A DNA stretch of 12,126 nucleotides, taken from positions 1 through 12,126 of the forward strand of contig JALSPE010000074.1 of NCBI GenBank assembly GCA_026986085.1, read 5' to 3'. The notes under the pieces are model-generated. The model ran no database searches. It was not told the DNA's origin and worked only from the letters and a program-made list of their open reading frames with translations. Each line of letters begins with the position of its first letter. Position 1 is the stretch's first letter. Shown in pieces: positions 1 through 7,386 of the stretch. The position numbers and the translations under genes were made by a program. The stretch is from Campylobacteraceae bacterium. GTDB lineage: Bacteria > Campylobacterota > Campylobacteria > Campylobacterales > Sulfurovaceae.

Positions 1-22
1 GTAAAATTTATTACTTTTTTTT

Positions 23-99
23 GGACCCTCGAATTTATTCGAGGCAATAGCTCAAATTAACTTTTTAGCTAAAATATACTCGAATAAATTCGCATGTCC
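23..99. repeat. REP-like inverted doublet
   Basis: Positions 23-43 and 79-99 are inverted copies of each other over 21 bases, with mismatches at only three adjacent positions. Each copy is itself palindromic. The left copy contains a perfect 8-bp stem, CCTCGAAT/ATTCGAGG, around a two-base centre (27-44). The right copy contains CGAAT/ATTCG (81-92). The interior is about 35 bases. Neither hairpin is followed by a T run, so this does not look like an ordinary terminator. Two inverted palindromes in a non-coding gap resemble the REP/BIME doublets mobilised by RAYT transposases, but that assignment is inference. Confidence 0.5.
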
Positions 100-258
100 G
101 TATTATTTGAAATTTTTTTATTACTTAGCATAATAATTTATCTTTTACACTTAAATTATTATTATCTATATTTTATACAAAAGTTATCATAGCTCTTTAT
201 ATTATATGTTGAAATTTTGGAATAGCATATTTATAGGGATTTAAAAAATAAATAGTTC

Positions 259-283
259 TTGTCAAGATATATGACAATTTTTT
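259..283 (+). terminator. Weak terminator-like hairpin
   Basis: TTGTCA and TGACAA form a perfect 6-bp stem around a 7-base loop (259-277) and are followed by six T residues (278-283) on the plus strand. The stem has only two G:C pairs, so termination would be weak. No plus-strand gene is visible upstream inside the window, so if real it would serve a transcript entering from the left. It could also be a chance palindrome in AT-rich DNA. Confidence 0.25.
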
Positions 284-438
284 ATCAGATGTTGTAATAG
301 TATTGTTTAGTTTGAAATTTTAGTTAAGATTTGGTGCGAAAGTTAAATTAGATGATTAAACACAATTTTATAAAGCATTAGTTATTACCTTAACAATTCT
401 TTATGAAAGATATGAAACCTCTAATTTGTAATTTAGTA

Positions 439-2226
439 TTAAAGGTTTTTAATCTTTTTAATCATCTTATTTAGTGCATAATCATCTATAACTATATCTC
501 TATTTCCATTAGTAACTTCATATAGATTTGTTACCATCTTTTCAATATTCTTACTTTTTGTTATATGTGGATATAGGGTATTTAAAGCCTCTTCATAGCT
601 ATTAAAGTATCTCTCTTTAGAGAAATTAGAGCCTTTTTTTATTCTAAAAAAGCCAGGGACTAAAAGTGCTAAAGCAACCCCTATTAGTATGCCTAAAAAT
701 AGAGAAGCTATTAGTGTAGTTAATGGGTAACCACTACTAAATTTTCTTTTATAGTATTGTTTATCAATAAGTATCTCTTCAGCTTTTTTTAACTCACTAT
801 TTTCAACACTATTAATGTTTGAAAAATTTTTATTAGATGAAGAGATATTAGAGACAGGATTACCACTACTCTTACTGCTACCTTTACGATTAAGAATAGA
901 AGATATACTATTATTTGTAGATAATTTAACCATAAATGGCTTAGTATCTATATTATAGGTTTTTTTATTATCTGGATTATAGAGTTTAAATCCAATAGAT
1001 GGTATTGTAAAATCTCTATTTGCAATAAATACATAATCTTGTCTTAAAGTAGATACCTCAATACCATTTACTATTTTTCTCTCTACTATTGGCTCCTCTT
1101 TATATACAGTTATATTACCTATTTCTATCTTGGGTAATTTAAAGTTATCTAAGTTTCCTATACCAATAACTTTTATAGTATATTTAAATGGTTTATTTCT
1201 TTTTGCTTTATGACTCTTAGCATAAGTTTCTATCTTAAACTTTCCAACCAAATCAACATCTTTAGGTATTTTATGCACTAAAATTTCTAAACTATTTGTA
1301 GATAACTTTCGCCAATCAACATCTGCCCCAAAAAATCCAAAAGGTGTTTGAGTTTGAGATGTTACTACTATACCAATTTCAGCACGAGCTGGTTTAATTT
1401 TTAATTTTCCTGCTCTATTGGCTTTTACCATATACTCTATTGTTCTAACTAAGCTATCACTTCTCTCTTCTATCTTTCCCTCACCAATTGGTTCAGCACT
1501 AAATCCATTAAACTTTGGGGGAAAGTATTTTAAATTAGCACCACTTAAAGATATAGGCTCAACAAGAGTTACTTTTACAATAAACTCTTCTCCAACAGAT
1601 AAATCTTTTTTATTGCTTTTCATTGTAAATATAAATTTTTTAGGGTCTGCTATAGAGCTATTATTCTCTTTTTGTATAGTATTTTTTAAATTTATACTAC
1701 TTTTGCTCTTTTCTTTTATTCTCTTTATATCTTTTTTTACATTCTTACTATTTTCAACTTCAATCTTATTTTTTGTATCTATTTTTTTAGGTTTATCTAT
1801 CTTTTTTATCTCTTGCTTTTGTGGTTTTTTATCACTTTTACTACTTGACGCTACCTTGACTCTAAATGGCACTGTTTTATAATCTTTGTTATCAATTTTA
1901 ATAGTAAAACTTGCTATATCAAAACTCTTTTGTGGAGCTATCTTAAATGTAATGTATTTTTTTACCAATTTTTCTTTTTTACCATTTATATCAATCTCTC
2001 TACTGCTTTGAGCAAATTTTTTAGATATTACCTTAACTCCACCTATAGTATTAATAGTTGAAAATTTAACTTTTGAGCCTTTTTTTACTTCTGCTCCAAT
2101 TAAAATATCTATTTTTTCACCAGCTTTTATATCTTTTTGTTTTACAGAGACAAAGACTCTAGGAACTTTAGATATTGCAAATGCACTAAAGAGCATTATT
2201 AAAAATAGTGCTATAATTTTTTTCAT
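439..2226 (-). CDS. batD: BatD-like protein (oxygen-tolerance family)
   Basis: This is a 595-residue exported membrane protein of the BatD family, the last gene of the MoxR/Bat operon. The start at 2226 is chosen because an AGGAGA ribosome binding site lies about 5 bases upstream and the protein then begins with a signal peptide (MKKIIALFLIML..., residues 1-18). An in-frame ATG five codons upstream (2241) would put the binding site inside the gene. Visible layout: an N-terminal beta-rich domain (about 20-125), a lysine-rich linker (127-190), two more beta-rich domains (about 197-317 and 323-436), a Ser/Asn-rich stretch (440-478), one membrane segment (about 502-526) and a basic cytosolic tail of about 65 residues. 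Family knowledge places BatD in the periplasm, working with BatA and BatB. Its biochemical role is not established, and the oxygen-tolerance label comes from Bacteroides work. The binding site overlaps the stop codon of the upstream TPR gene. Confidence 0.85.
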   Translation of the reverse strand: MKKIIALFLIMLFSAFAISKVPRVFVSVKQKDIKAGEKIDILIGAEVKKGSKVKFSTINTIGGVKVISKKFAQSSREIDINGKKEKLVKKYITFKIAPQKSFDIASFTIKIDNKDYKTVPFRVKVASSSKSDKKPQKQEIKKIDKPKKIDTKNKIEVENSKNVKKDIKRIKEKSKSSINLKNTIQKENNSSIADPKKFIFTMKSNKKDLSVGEEFIVKVTLVEPISLSGANLKYFPPKFNGFSAEPIGEGKIEERSDSLVRTIEYMVKANRAGKLKIKPARAEIGIVVTSQTQTPFGFFGADVDWRKLSTNSLEILVHKIPKDVDLVGKFKIETYAKSHKAKRNKPFKYTIKVIGIGNLDNFKLPKIEIGNITVYKEEPIVERKIVNGIEVSTLRQDYVFIANRDFTIPSIGFKLYNPDNKKTYNIDTKPFMVKLSTNNSISSILNRKGSSKSSGNPVSNISSSNKNFSNINSVENSELKKAEEILIDKQYYKRKFSSGYPLTTLIASLFLGILIGVALALLVPGFFRIKKGSNFSKERYFNSYEEALNTLYPHITKSKNIEKMVTNLYEVTNGNRDIVIDDYALNKMIKKIKNL

Positions 2227-2234
2227 ATTCTCTC

Positions 2235-2930
2235 CTACCATGGTTTTAATTCTATCTTGATTTTACTACTCTCATTTCTATCTAATCTATACATAATTAC
2301 AGGAACTTTTTTACCTTTTAAAGAGTTCTTTAGCATCTTTTTAAGATGACTTTTTAAACTCTTTTCTTGCTCTAGCTTTTTTAATTTTTTAAGCTCATCT
2401 TTCGTTAATTTGCTACTCGTTTGACTCTTTTTATCTATCTTTTTAGATTTTTTGTTATTTTTAGAATTTTTACCCTTATCTTTACCCTTTTTATTGCTCT
2501 TTTTGGTATCTTTTTTCCTCTTTTTAGGTTTATATTTCATCTTATATGCTAACTCTAAATTATGCTTTACATCATCGCTATTATCAATTTTTAAAGCATA
2601 TTTATATGCTAATATAGCACTATCGTAATCTTTTAATTTAAAGTAGCAATTTCCTAAATTGTATCTTCTCTCTAATTCATTAACCTTGCCACCTAAAGAG
2701 CGTTTATAATATTTTATAGCCTCTTTATATCTAGCTAATTTATATAGTGTATTTGCAATATTGTAATTTAACTCAGGCTCATCTTTGTTTAAAGATTTAA
2801 ATAGTTTTAAAGATTTACTATAATTACCATTTAAATAGTCTTGTTTTGCCCTATCAATTTTTTGAAAGTCTAGAAGTGAAGCTTCAAGAGAGCCAATTAA
2901 CAACAAAGAGAGAACAAGTTTACCTATCAT
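2235..2930 (-). CDS. batC: Exported TPR protein, BatC-like
   Basis: This 231-residue protein begins with a signal or anchor sequence (residues 1-18, MIGKLVLSLLLIG...). Three tetratricopeptide-like helical repeats follow at about 24-50, 52-80 and 87-115, with typical small/aromatic patterns such as YNIANTLYKLARYKEAIKYY. A very lysine-rich stretch (131-170) and a charged helix (175-205) come next, and the protein ends in Lys-Pro-Trp. The start at 2930 is preferred over an in-frame ATG 37 codons upstream because AAGGAG lies 6-7 bases before it and the export signal then falls at the N-terminus. The first 11 bases overlap the end of batB, and 8 bases separate it from batD. In Bat operons a TPR protein (BatC or BatE) accompanies the vWA proteins and probably acts as a scaffold. 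Assignment as BatC rather than BatE rests on position and the absence of an SH3 domain. Confidence 0.75.
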   Translation of the reverse strand: MIGKLVLSLLLIGSLEASLLDFQKIDRAKQDYLNGNYSKSLKLFKSLNKDEPELNYNIANTLYKLARYKEAIKYYKRSLGGKVNELERRYNLGNCYFKLKDYDSAILAYKYALKIDNSDDVKHNLELAYKMKYKPKKRKKDTKKSNKKGKDKGKNSKNNKKSKKIDKKSQTSSKLTKDELKKLKKLEQEKSLKSHLKKMLKNSLKGKKVPVIMYRLDRNESSKIKIELKPW

Positions 2931-3924
2931 CAACTCTCCTTTCTGATATATCTCTAAACAGCTCTTCTCTTTTTGGTATAGAGCTAAATGCAATAAGTAG
3001 TAATAAGATAGAAACAATAAGTGGATAGTAAAATAATTCAACTTTATTTTGGATTTTTAATATCTTTTTTCCATTATATTGAGCCAAATTACTATCTATA
3101 GATTTTGCCAACCTATCTATATCTTTATCTCCATACTCTGCTATAATATAATCTCCGCCACTCTCTTTTGAAATTTTAGCTAACTCATCATTAATTTTGT
3201 TTATGATAATTTTTTCATCTTTTAAAATAGCTTTGCCTTTACTATCAAGAATAGCTCCCCCCTCTTTTGTTCCAATTATTATAGAGTAGAGTTTTATATT
3301 ATTTTTCTTAATTACCTTTTTAAACTCTTTTAAATCTCCTTTTTCTCCACCATCACTAACTAATATCAATATCTTGCTATCTCTATCTTTTAATTTGCTA
3401 CTAACAATATTGGCTAAAGCTGAAAAGTTAGAAGATGTTTGCAGGTAATCTATCGTTATTCCATCTATAACCTCTTTTAAAGTATCTTTATCTCGAGTCA
3501 TTGGTGAGACAAGGTATATATCATTAGAGAAAGTTAATATCATAGCTTCATCATCAACTAGCCTTTCTAGCAACTCTTTTATTTTAGTTTTTGCAAACTC
3601 TAACCTATTTGGATATCTATCTTTTGTTCTCATAGATGCAGAAATATCAAGAGCAATAACACTATTTAAGCCACTTAACTCTACCTCTTTTTCTCCCTTT
3701 AAAATATATGGATGACCAATTGCTATTATCATGAGTAAAATTGCTATAAAAATTACCAAGTTTCTTAATCTACTGCTTAAACCACTACCTTCTACTTTTA
3801 TTCTATCGAGAGTTTCCTTTGGAAATACTCTCTCTACACCCTCTTTATTGGTTAAAACCAAAAATGCAAAAAGTGCAAATGGAACTAGTAGTAAAAGCAT
3901 TAATGGTATATTTTCAAAACTCAT
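2920..3924 (-). CDS. batB: BatB-like vWA-domain membrane protein
   Basis: This is a 334-residue inner-membrane protein with two N-terminal membrane segments (about 6-24 and 55-71), a von Willebrand A domain (about 86-285) and a C-terminal membrane segment (about 299-316). The metal-ion-dependent adhesion site is visible as D93-x-S95-x-S97 (ALDISASM) and the SDGG loop (D191). The usual second-loop threonine appears to be replaced by serine (S164 in TSSNFSAL), a conservative change. The topology leaves the vWA domain on one face, periplasmic by analogy with the family. The start overlaps the batA stop as ATGA, and only a weak GGG-type binding site precedes it, so coupling to batA is likely. BatB is expected to pair with BatA and with the downstream TPR protein. 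Confidence 0.85.
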   Translation of the reverse strand: MSFENIPLMLLLLVPFALFAFLVLTNKEGVERVFPKETLDRIKVEGSGLSSRLRNLVIFIAILLMIIAIGHPYILKGEKEVELSGLNSVIALDISASMRTKDRYPNRLEFAKTKIKELLERLVDDEAMILTFSNDIYLVSPMTRDKDTLKEVIDGITIDYLQTSSNFSALANIVSSKLKDRDSKILILVSDGGEKGDLKEFKKVIKKNNIKLYSIIIGTKEGGAILDSKGKAILKDEKIIINKINDELAKISKESGGDYIIAEYGDKDIDRLAKSIDSNLAQYNGKKILKIQNKVELFYYPLIVSILLLLIAFSSIPKREELFRDISERRVDDR

Positions 3925-4844
3925 TTGGCAATCCCTTTTGCACTCTTATAATATACAAAAAGTAGCAGAAATATAATAGATATAATAAGTGGAAAGTAAT
4001 AGTAGTAGGTATATTTTTTATAACTTTCACCCTTCATTTTAGATGTTTCACTCTTATCAATCTCTTTGTATATTTTATTTAAAGCAAAGCTATTAGATGC
4101 TAAAAAAAAGTTACCTCTTCCTGCTTTTGCTAACTCTTTTAATTTTGGAACATTCAAATCATCATACTCCCCTACTCCAACAATATAGAGTTTAATTGTA
4201 GATTTAGAGATAGCATTTTTTAAATCTTTATAAGTAGTATAACTCATATTATCTGCACCATCAGTTAAAAGAATAGCTATTTTACTCTTTGCATCAGAGT
4301 TTTCTAAAATATAGGTTGCTTGTGCAAGTGCATCATATATCGCAGTTCTGCTACCTACTATTCCGACTCTTTGCTTTTTTATTATATTTTGCAAATAATT
4401 TTTATCAAATGTTAGAGGAGATGCAATAAATGCACTACTAGAGAAGTTTATTACCCCAATTCTATCATTTGGTCTCTCTTTTATAAAGTTAGATATTACA
4501 TCAATTACAATATTAAATTTATCTTTTTCCAAATTTTCAAGGTCAAACCCTCTATCTAGCATAGATTTACTAGAGTCTAGGATAAGCATAATATCTCTTG
4601 CCTCTTTTTTAATATTATTAAACTTTTCAACCTTAACAGGAGATGCCAATGCAGTAATTAGAGCTAAAATACCTATCCATTTAAATATATCAATCCATCG
4701 ACTCTTAACACTCTTTTTACCAATTAAAAAATGAATATATGGAAGATATATAGCTAAAGATTTAGCAGGACACTTTTTAAAACATAGCCAAAAGAGCCCA
4801 ATTAATAAAAAGAGGTATGGAAATTCAAAACTATAATGACTCAT
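3921..4844 (-). CDS. batA: BatA-like vWA-domain membrane protein
   Basis: This is a 307-residue vWA protein with the same build as BatB: N-terminal membrane segments (about 8-24 and 53-69), a vWA domain (about 84-270) and a C-terminal membrane segment (about 280-300). The metal-binding site is complete: D90-x-S92-x-S94 (LILDSSKSM), T167 in GSRTAIYDAL and D195 in LLTDGADN. The ATG at 4844 is preferred because AGG lies 6 bases upstream. A GTG one codon earlier (4847) is also possible. The gene begins inside the preceding gene (14-base overlap) and ends in an ATGA overlap with batB. Cysteines 21 and 25, just after the first membrane segment, form a C-x3-C pair that I do not recognise as a family feature. 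MoxR ATPases are thought to act on such vWA proteins through their metal site. Confidence 0.85.
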   Translation of the reverse strand: MSHYSFEFPYLFLLIGLFWLCFKKCPAKSLAIYLPYIHFLIGKKSVKSRWIDIFKWIGILALITALASPVKVEKFNNIKKEARDIMLILDSSKSMLDRGFDLENLEKDKFNIVIDVISNFIKERPNDRIGVINFSSSAFIASPLTFDKNYLQNIIKKQRVGIVGSRTAIYDALAQATYILENSDAKSKIAILLTDGADNMSYTTYKDLKNAISKSTIKLYIVGVGEYDDLNVPKLKELAKAGRGNFFLASNSFALNKIYKEIDKSETSKMKGESYKKYTYYYYFPLIISIIFLLLFVYYKSAKGIAK

Positions 4845-5223
4845 CACACACCTGCTTATATAGATTGTAGTAATTTATTGTTTCATCATCTACTGTAACT
4901 ATATCTTTTTTATATTTATATCTATCTAATCTAACTCTAAGCTGCTCATATAACTCTTTTTGGCGTCTATCTTTTGCCAAAACTGCACCATATTTTGTAG
5001 CAAGATATGCCGCCTCTTTTGGTTTATTCCAATCTACACTGGAGTATTTATAAAAGTAATACTTATTACAGTTTATAGAACAGTTTTTTATGCTGTATTT
5101 ATATGCCAATTTAAATAGTTTATATGCTATAAATATGGATAGAACTATGGTTGTTAAGAGTAGTATAAATGAGTAGTCAGAAACTTCAACTAATGGCTTT
5201 ATATCTCTTAAAGAATTACTCAT
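4831..5223 (-). CDS. Small DUF4381-like membrane protein
   Basis: This 130-residue protein has a short N-terminal segment with the LRDIxxLVEVxDYS pattern (residues 5-18). One membrane segment (about 18-37) and a basic soluble tail of roughly 90 residues, rich in Tyr and Lys, follow. The N-terminal pattern, the length and the position between the DUF58 gene and batA fit the DUF4381 family found in MoxR/vWA operons. The resemblance is judged by eye, so this call is less certain than its neighbours. A good AGAGG binding site lies 5-6 bases before the ATG, and the start overlaps the DUF58 stop as ATGA. Cysteines 48 and 52 sit close to the membrane. No enzymatic motif is visible, so a structural or bridging role is inferred. 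Confidence 0.65.
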   Translation of the reverse strand: MSNSLRDIKPLVEVSDYSFILLLTTIVLSIFIAYKLFKLAYKYSIKNCSINCNKYYFYKYSSVDWNKPKEAAYLATKYGAVLAKDRRQKELYEQLRVRLDRYKYKKDIVTVDDETINYYNLYKQVCDESL

Positions 5224-6053
5224 TTTAACCTCTTTAAAAGTTGCAGATATGGGTCTTGGTTTGTATATACTTTAATAACTCTAGCACCAACTTCTCTTAA
5301 GTGTTTAAATAGCTTTTTATCATTCTCTAAAAGTGCCTCTTTATATATTTTTATTGTCTCTTCGTCTAAGTTTCCACTAAAACTATCTAAATAACCTGGG
5401 TCTATTAATCTTATCTCTCCCATTGGCTTAATATTCTCCAAAAAGTGGTCTCTTACAACAATCACAACTAAATCGTGCTTTTTTGCGAGTATAGATAGAT
5501 TATAATCTCCTACAAAATCACCAACCATAAAAAGAAGGGATTTTTTTCTTATATATTTATTTAAATCAGAACTCCAATCTTTAAAGTTAGCAGGTTTTCC
5601 CAAAACATCAAATTTTGCTAACTCTTCAATCTCTTTATTGACTGCATACACCTTTTTAGATGGTTTACTTTTTCTATATAATTTATCAGCATACAAAATG
5701 TGACTAAATAGGTCTCTATTTTTAATAGCAGAGTAACCTAATATAGCAACCAACTCTATTATATACTCATATTTTGGCTTTTTAACTCCAAAATATGTTG
5801 AACCACTCAAAAGTGATGATATAACTACATTAAGTTCCCTCTCTTCATTATAGACTTTAATATATGGCTTACCACTATTTTTTGCAGTTGTTTTCCAATC
5901 TATTTTTCTAACATCATCACCATATTGATACTCTCTTAACTCTGCAAATTCAAAGCCTTCACCATGAAATTTACTTAAATTATTTCCACTAAGTGACCCA
6001 AAGACCTGTTTTCTTGCCTTTAGGCTTATCTCTTTTGCTCTACTCTTTTTCAT
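5220..6053 (-). CDS. DUF58 domain protein of the MoxR operon
   Basis: This 277-residue soluble protein has no clear membrane segment. The DUF58 signature is visible at residues about 38-72, where ELREYQYGDDVRKIDWKTTA precedes the KPYIKVYNEERE segment. The C-terminal half has the hydrophobic strand and helix pattern expected of the vWA-like fold that follows DUF58 (for example LLFMVGDF and LVVIVVRDHF). Proteins of this type are almost always encoded next to MoxR ATPases. Their function is not established, and a partner or substrate role for the ATPase is inferred from linkage. The start shares one base with the moxR stop (TAATG). No ribosome binding site is visible before it, so translation probably depends on reinitiation after moxR. 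Confidence 0.85.
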   Translation of the reverse strand: MKKSRAKEISLKARKQVFGSLSGNNLSKFHGEGFEFAELREYQYGDDVRKIDWKTTAKNSGKPYIKVYNEERELNVVISSLLSGSTYFGVKKPKYEYIIELVAILGYSAIKNRDLFSHILYADKLYRKSKPSKKVYAVNKEIEELAKFDVLGKPANFKDWSSDLNKYIRKKSLLFMVGDFVGDYNLSILAKKHDLVVIVVRDHFLENIKPMGEIRLIDPGYLDSFSGNLDEETIKIYKEALLENDKKLFKHLREVGARVIKVYTNQDPYLQLLKRLK

Positions 6054-6997
6054 TAAGGTATAGGAACTGCTGCTAAGACTTTTTCTATTATATCATCTTG
6101 TGTTACACCTTCAGCTTGAGCTTCATAACTTAATATTATTCTATGTCTTAGTATCTCTTTGGCAATATAGGCAATCTCAATAGGAGAGACAAAATCTTGA
6201 CCCTTTATATATGCAACTGCTCTACTCGCTTTATACATATCGATACTCGCTCTTGGACTTGCGCCAAATTCGATATACTCTTTAATATCTTCTAAGCCAT
6301 ATCTAGTAGGTTCACGAGTTGCAAATACCAGTTCTACAATATATTTTTCTACCTCTGGATCTAGATGAACTTTCAATGCTTCTTCTCCAACTCTCATTAA
6401 CTCTTTTGCATCTGCAACTTGTTCAATATTGCCAAAAGTTCCATTAGAAGCTCTTCTTGCAATCTCTAACTCTTCTGCTCTTGTATTGTAACCTGCTACA
6501 ACTTTCATTAAAAATCTATCTAGTTGAGCTTCAGGCAATTCATATGCCCCCTCTTGCTCAACTGGGTTTTGTGTAGCCATAACTAAAAATGGCAAATCTA
6601 ATTTGAATGTATCATCACCTATTGTTACTTGACGCTCTTGCATAACTTCTAACAAAGCAGATTGAACTTTTGCAGGAGCTCTATTTATCTCATCGGCTAG
6701 TAGTAAATTTGTAAAAACTGGTCCATGTTTAATTTTAAAACTATTATTACTTGGGTCAAAAATTTCTGTTCCTATAATATCACTAGGTAGTAAATCAGGA
6801 GTAAATTGGACTCTCTTAAAATCTAAACCCAAAGATTTTGCCAATGCATTAATAGTTGTGGTTTTAGCAAGACCTGGAACACCTTCTAAAAGTATATGCC
6901 CTTGACATATAAGCCCTATAAGAAGAGACTCTACCATCTTATCTTGCCCTACTACAACTTTGTGAACCTCTTGTCTTATTCTATTAATTGTCTCCAA
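6053..6997 (-). CDS. moxR: MoxR-family AAA+ ATPase
   Basis: This is a 314-residue cytosolic ATPase and the first gene of the Bat operon. The Walker A motif is GVPGLAKT (39-46), Walker B is LLLADE (98-103) with E103 catalytic, and sensor 1 is ATQNP (N144). The conserved segment QLDRFLMKV (158-166) and the downstream GASPRA motif (about 241-246, sensor 2 region) are also present. Length and motifs match the MoxR family, thought to act as a chaperone-like remodelling enzyme for metal-site vWA proteins such as BatA and BatB. The start codon is TTG (6997), supported by AGGAG about 6 bases upstream, with no competing ATG nearby. The preceding mRNA can form a hairpin that abuts the binding site. The protein composition looks standard and shows no truncation. 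Confidence 0.92.
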   Translation of the reverse strand: METINRIRQEVHKVVVGQDKMVESLLIGLICQGHILLEGVPGLAKTTTINALAKSLGLDFKRVQFTPDLLPSDIIGTEIFDPSNNSFKIKHGPVFTNLLLADEINRAPAKVQSALLEVMQERQVTIGDDTFKLDLPFLVMATQNPVEQEGAYELPEAQLDRFLMKVVAGYNTRAEELEIARRASNGTFGNIEQVADAKELMRVGEEALKVHLDPEVEKYIVELVFATREPTRYGLEDIKEYIEFGASPRASIDMYKASRAVAYIKGQDFVSPIEIAYIAKEILRHRIILSYEAQAEGVTQDDIIEKVLAAVPIP

Positions 6998-7027
6998 TAG
7001 ATGCTCCTAAATTTTGACTAAAATTTA
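6995..7027 (-). promoter_or_regulatory. moxR translation start: SD, TTG and abutting hairpin
   Basis: On the minus strand AGGAG (7004-7008) lies 6 bases before the TTG start codon. Just upstream, TAAATTTT and AAAATTTA (7008-7027) form a perfect 8-bp stem with a GACT loop (reading the plus strand) that ends on the first base of the SD. The stem contains only A:U pairs and would be marginally stable, so it could tune ribosome access in a temperature-sensitive way. That role is inference. The SD and the TTG choice are directly visible. Confidence 0.5.
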
Positions 7028-7386
7028 ATCCCAAATTATCTAATACAAATTACCAAATTGATAACCCTAATAGAAAATTTAAGATTTTATAATTATATAT
7101 AATTTTACCACTATATTATTAATTGTTTATTAATAGAACACTCTAGGCTTCTTTCATAATTGAGTTTTGCAAGAAGTCTAATAAGTTAATTAAGTTTTAT
7201 TAATATGTCCTATTTAGTAACATAATTATTTATTATAATCAAACTTTTTTACCACTTTCCTTGATAATATTTAAATTATTATGATACTATTACATAAATT
7301 AATTATATAGATAGTTATTTAAATATATTTAAAATACTTATCATTATGATTAATAAAACTTTAAGAAATAAGGAGTTTCTTCTATT
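6998..7386. other. Divergent intergenic region moxR / YeeE genes
   Basis: This region holds no gene. Both flanking operons are transcribed away from it, so it should contain two promoters. Candidate -10 boxes are TATAAT at 7234-7239 for the plus-strand YeeE group and ATTATA (TATAAT on the minus strand) at 7092-7097 for moxR. Neither has a recognisable -35 box, which is usual in Campylobacterota, and many other A/T hexamers occur here, so both are tentative. A hairpin lies at 7144-7180. The YeeE start is preceded by AAGGAG at about 7369-7375 with an unusually long spacer of about 11 bases. Confidence 0.5.
7144..7180. other. Hairpin in divergent promoter region
   Basis: TAGGCTTCTT (7144-7153) pairs with AAGAAGTCTA (7171-7180) over 10 bp with one G:U pair and a 17-base loop. 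No T run follows on either strand, so it is not an ordinary terminator. It lies between the two candidate promoters. It could be an RNA leader structure, part of a small RNA, or an operator with widely spaced half sites, and the sequence does not decide between these. Confidence 0.35.

Larger units (their letters stand above)
1..438. other. Gene-free region downstream of batD
   Basis: No convincing gene is present. The longest open stretch noticed starts with an ATG at 94 and encodes about 32 hydrophobic residues, but it lacks a ribosome binding site and starts inside a repeat. The region holds an inverted-repeat doublet near the left edge (23-99) and a small hairpin followed by a T run (259-283). 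The remainder is A/T-rich sequence without recognisable structure. No strong terminator is visible directly after the batD stop codon on the minus strand. A weak AAACCT/AGGTTT pairing flanks the stop at about 414-450. Confidence 0.6.

Noticed and set aside
94..192. Short hydrophobic frame of about 32 codons starting ATG TCC
   Set aside because: It has no ribosome binding site, starts inside the right arm of the inverted repeat, and its composition is what AT-rich noncoding DNA yields.
1418..1882. Plus-strand open frame of 154 codons encoding a very hydrophobic peptide
   Set aside because: It lies wholly antisense to batD. Its hydrophobicity is what results from reading lysine-rich (AAA/AAG) codons on the opposite strand. 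No ribosome binding site or family pattern was seen.
2227..2241. Upstream batD start adding MVGEN
   Set aside because: The AGGAGA binding site would fall inside the coding sequence, and the signal peptide would no longer be at the N-terminus. The ATG at 2226 fits both.
2931..3041. N-terminal extension of the TPR protein by 37 residues
   Set aside because: It would overlap batB by over 120 bases and displace the export signal, and a good AAGGAG site precedes the ATG at 2930.
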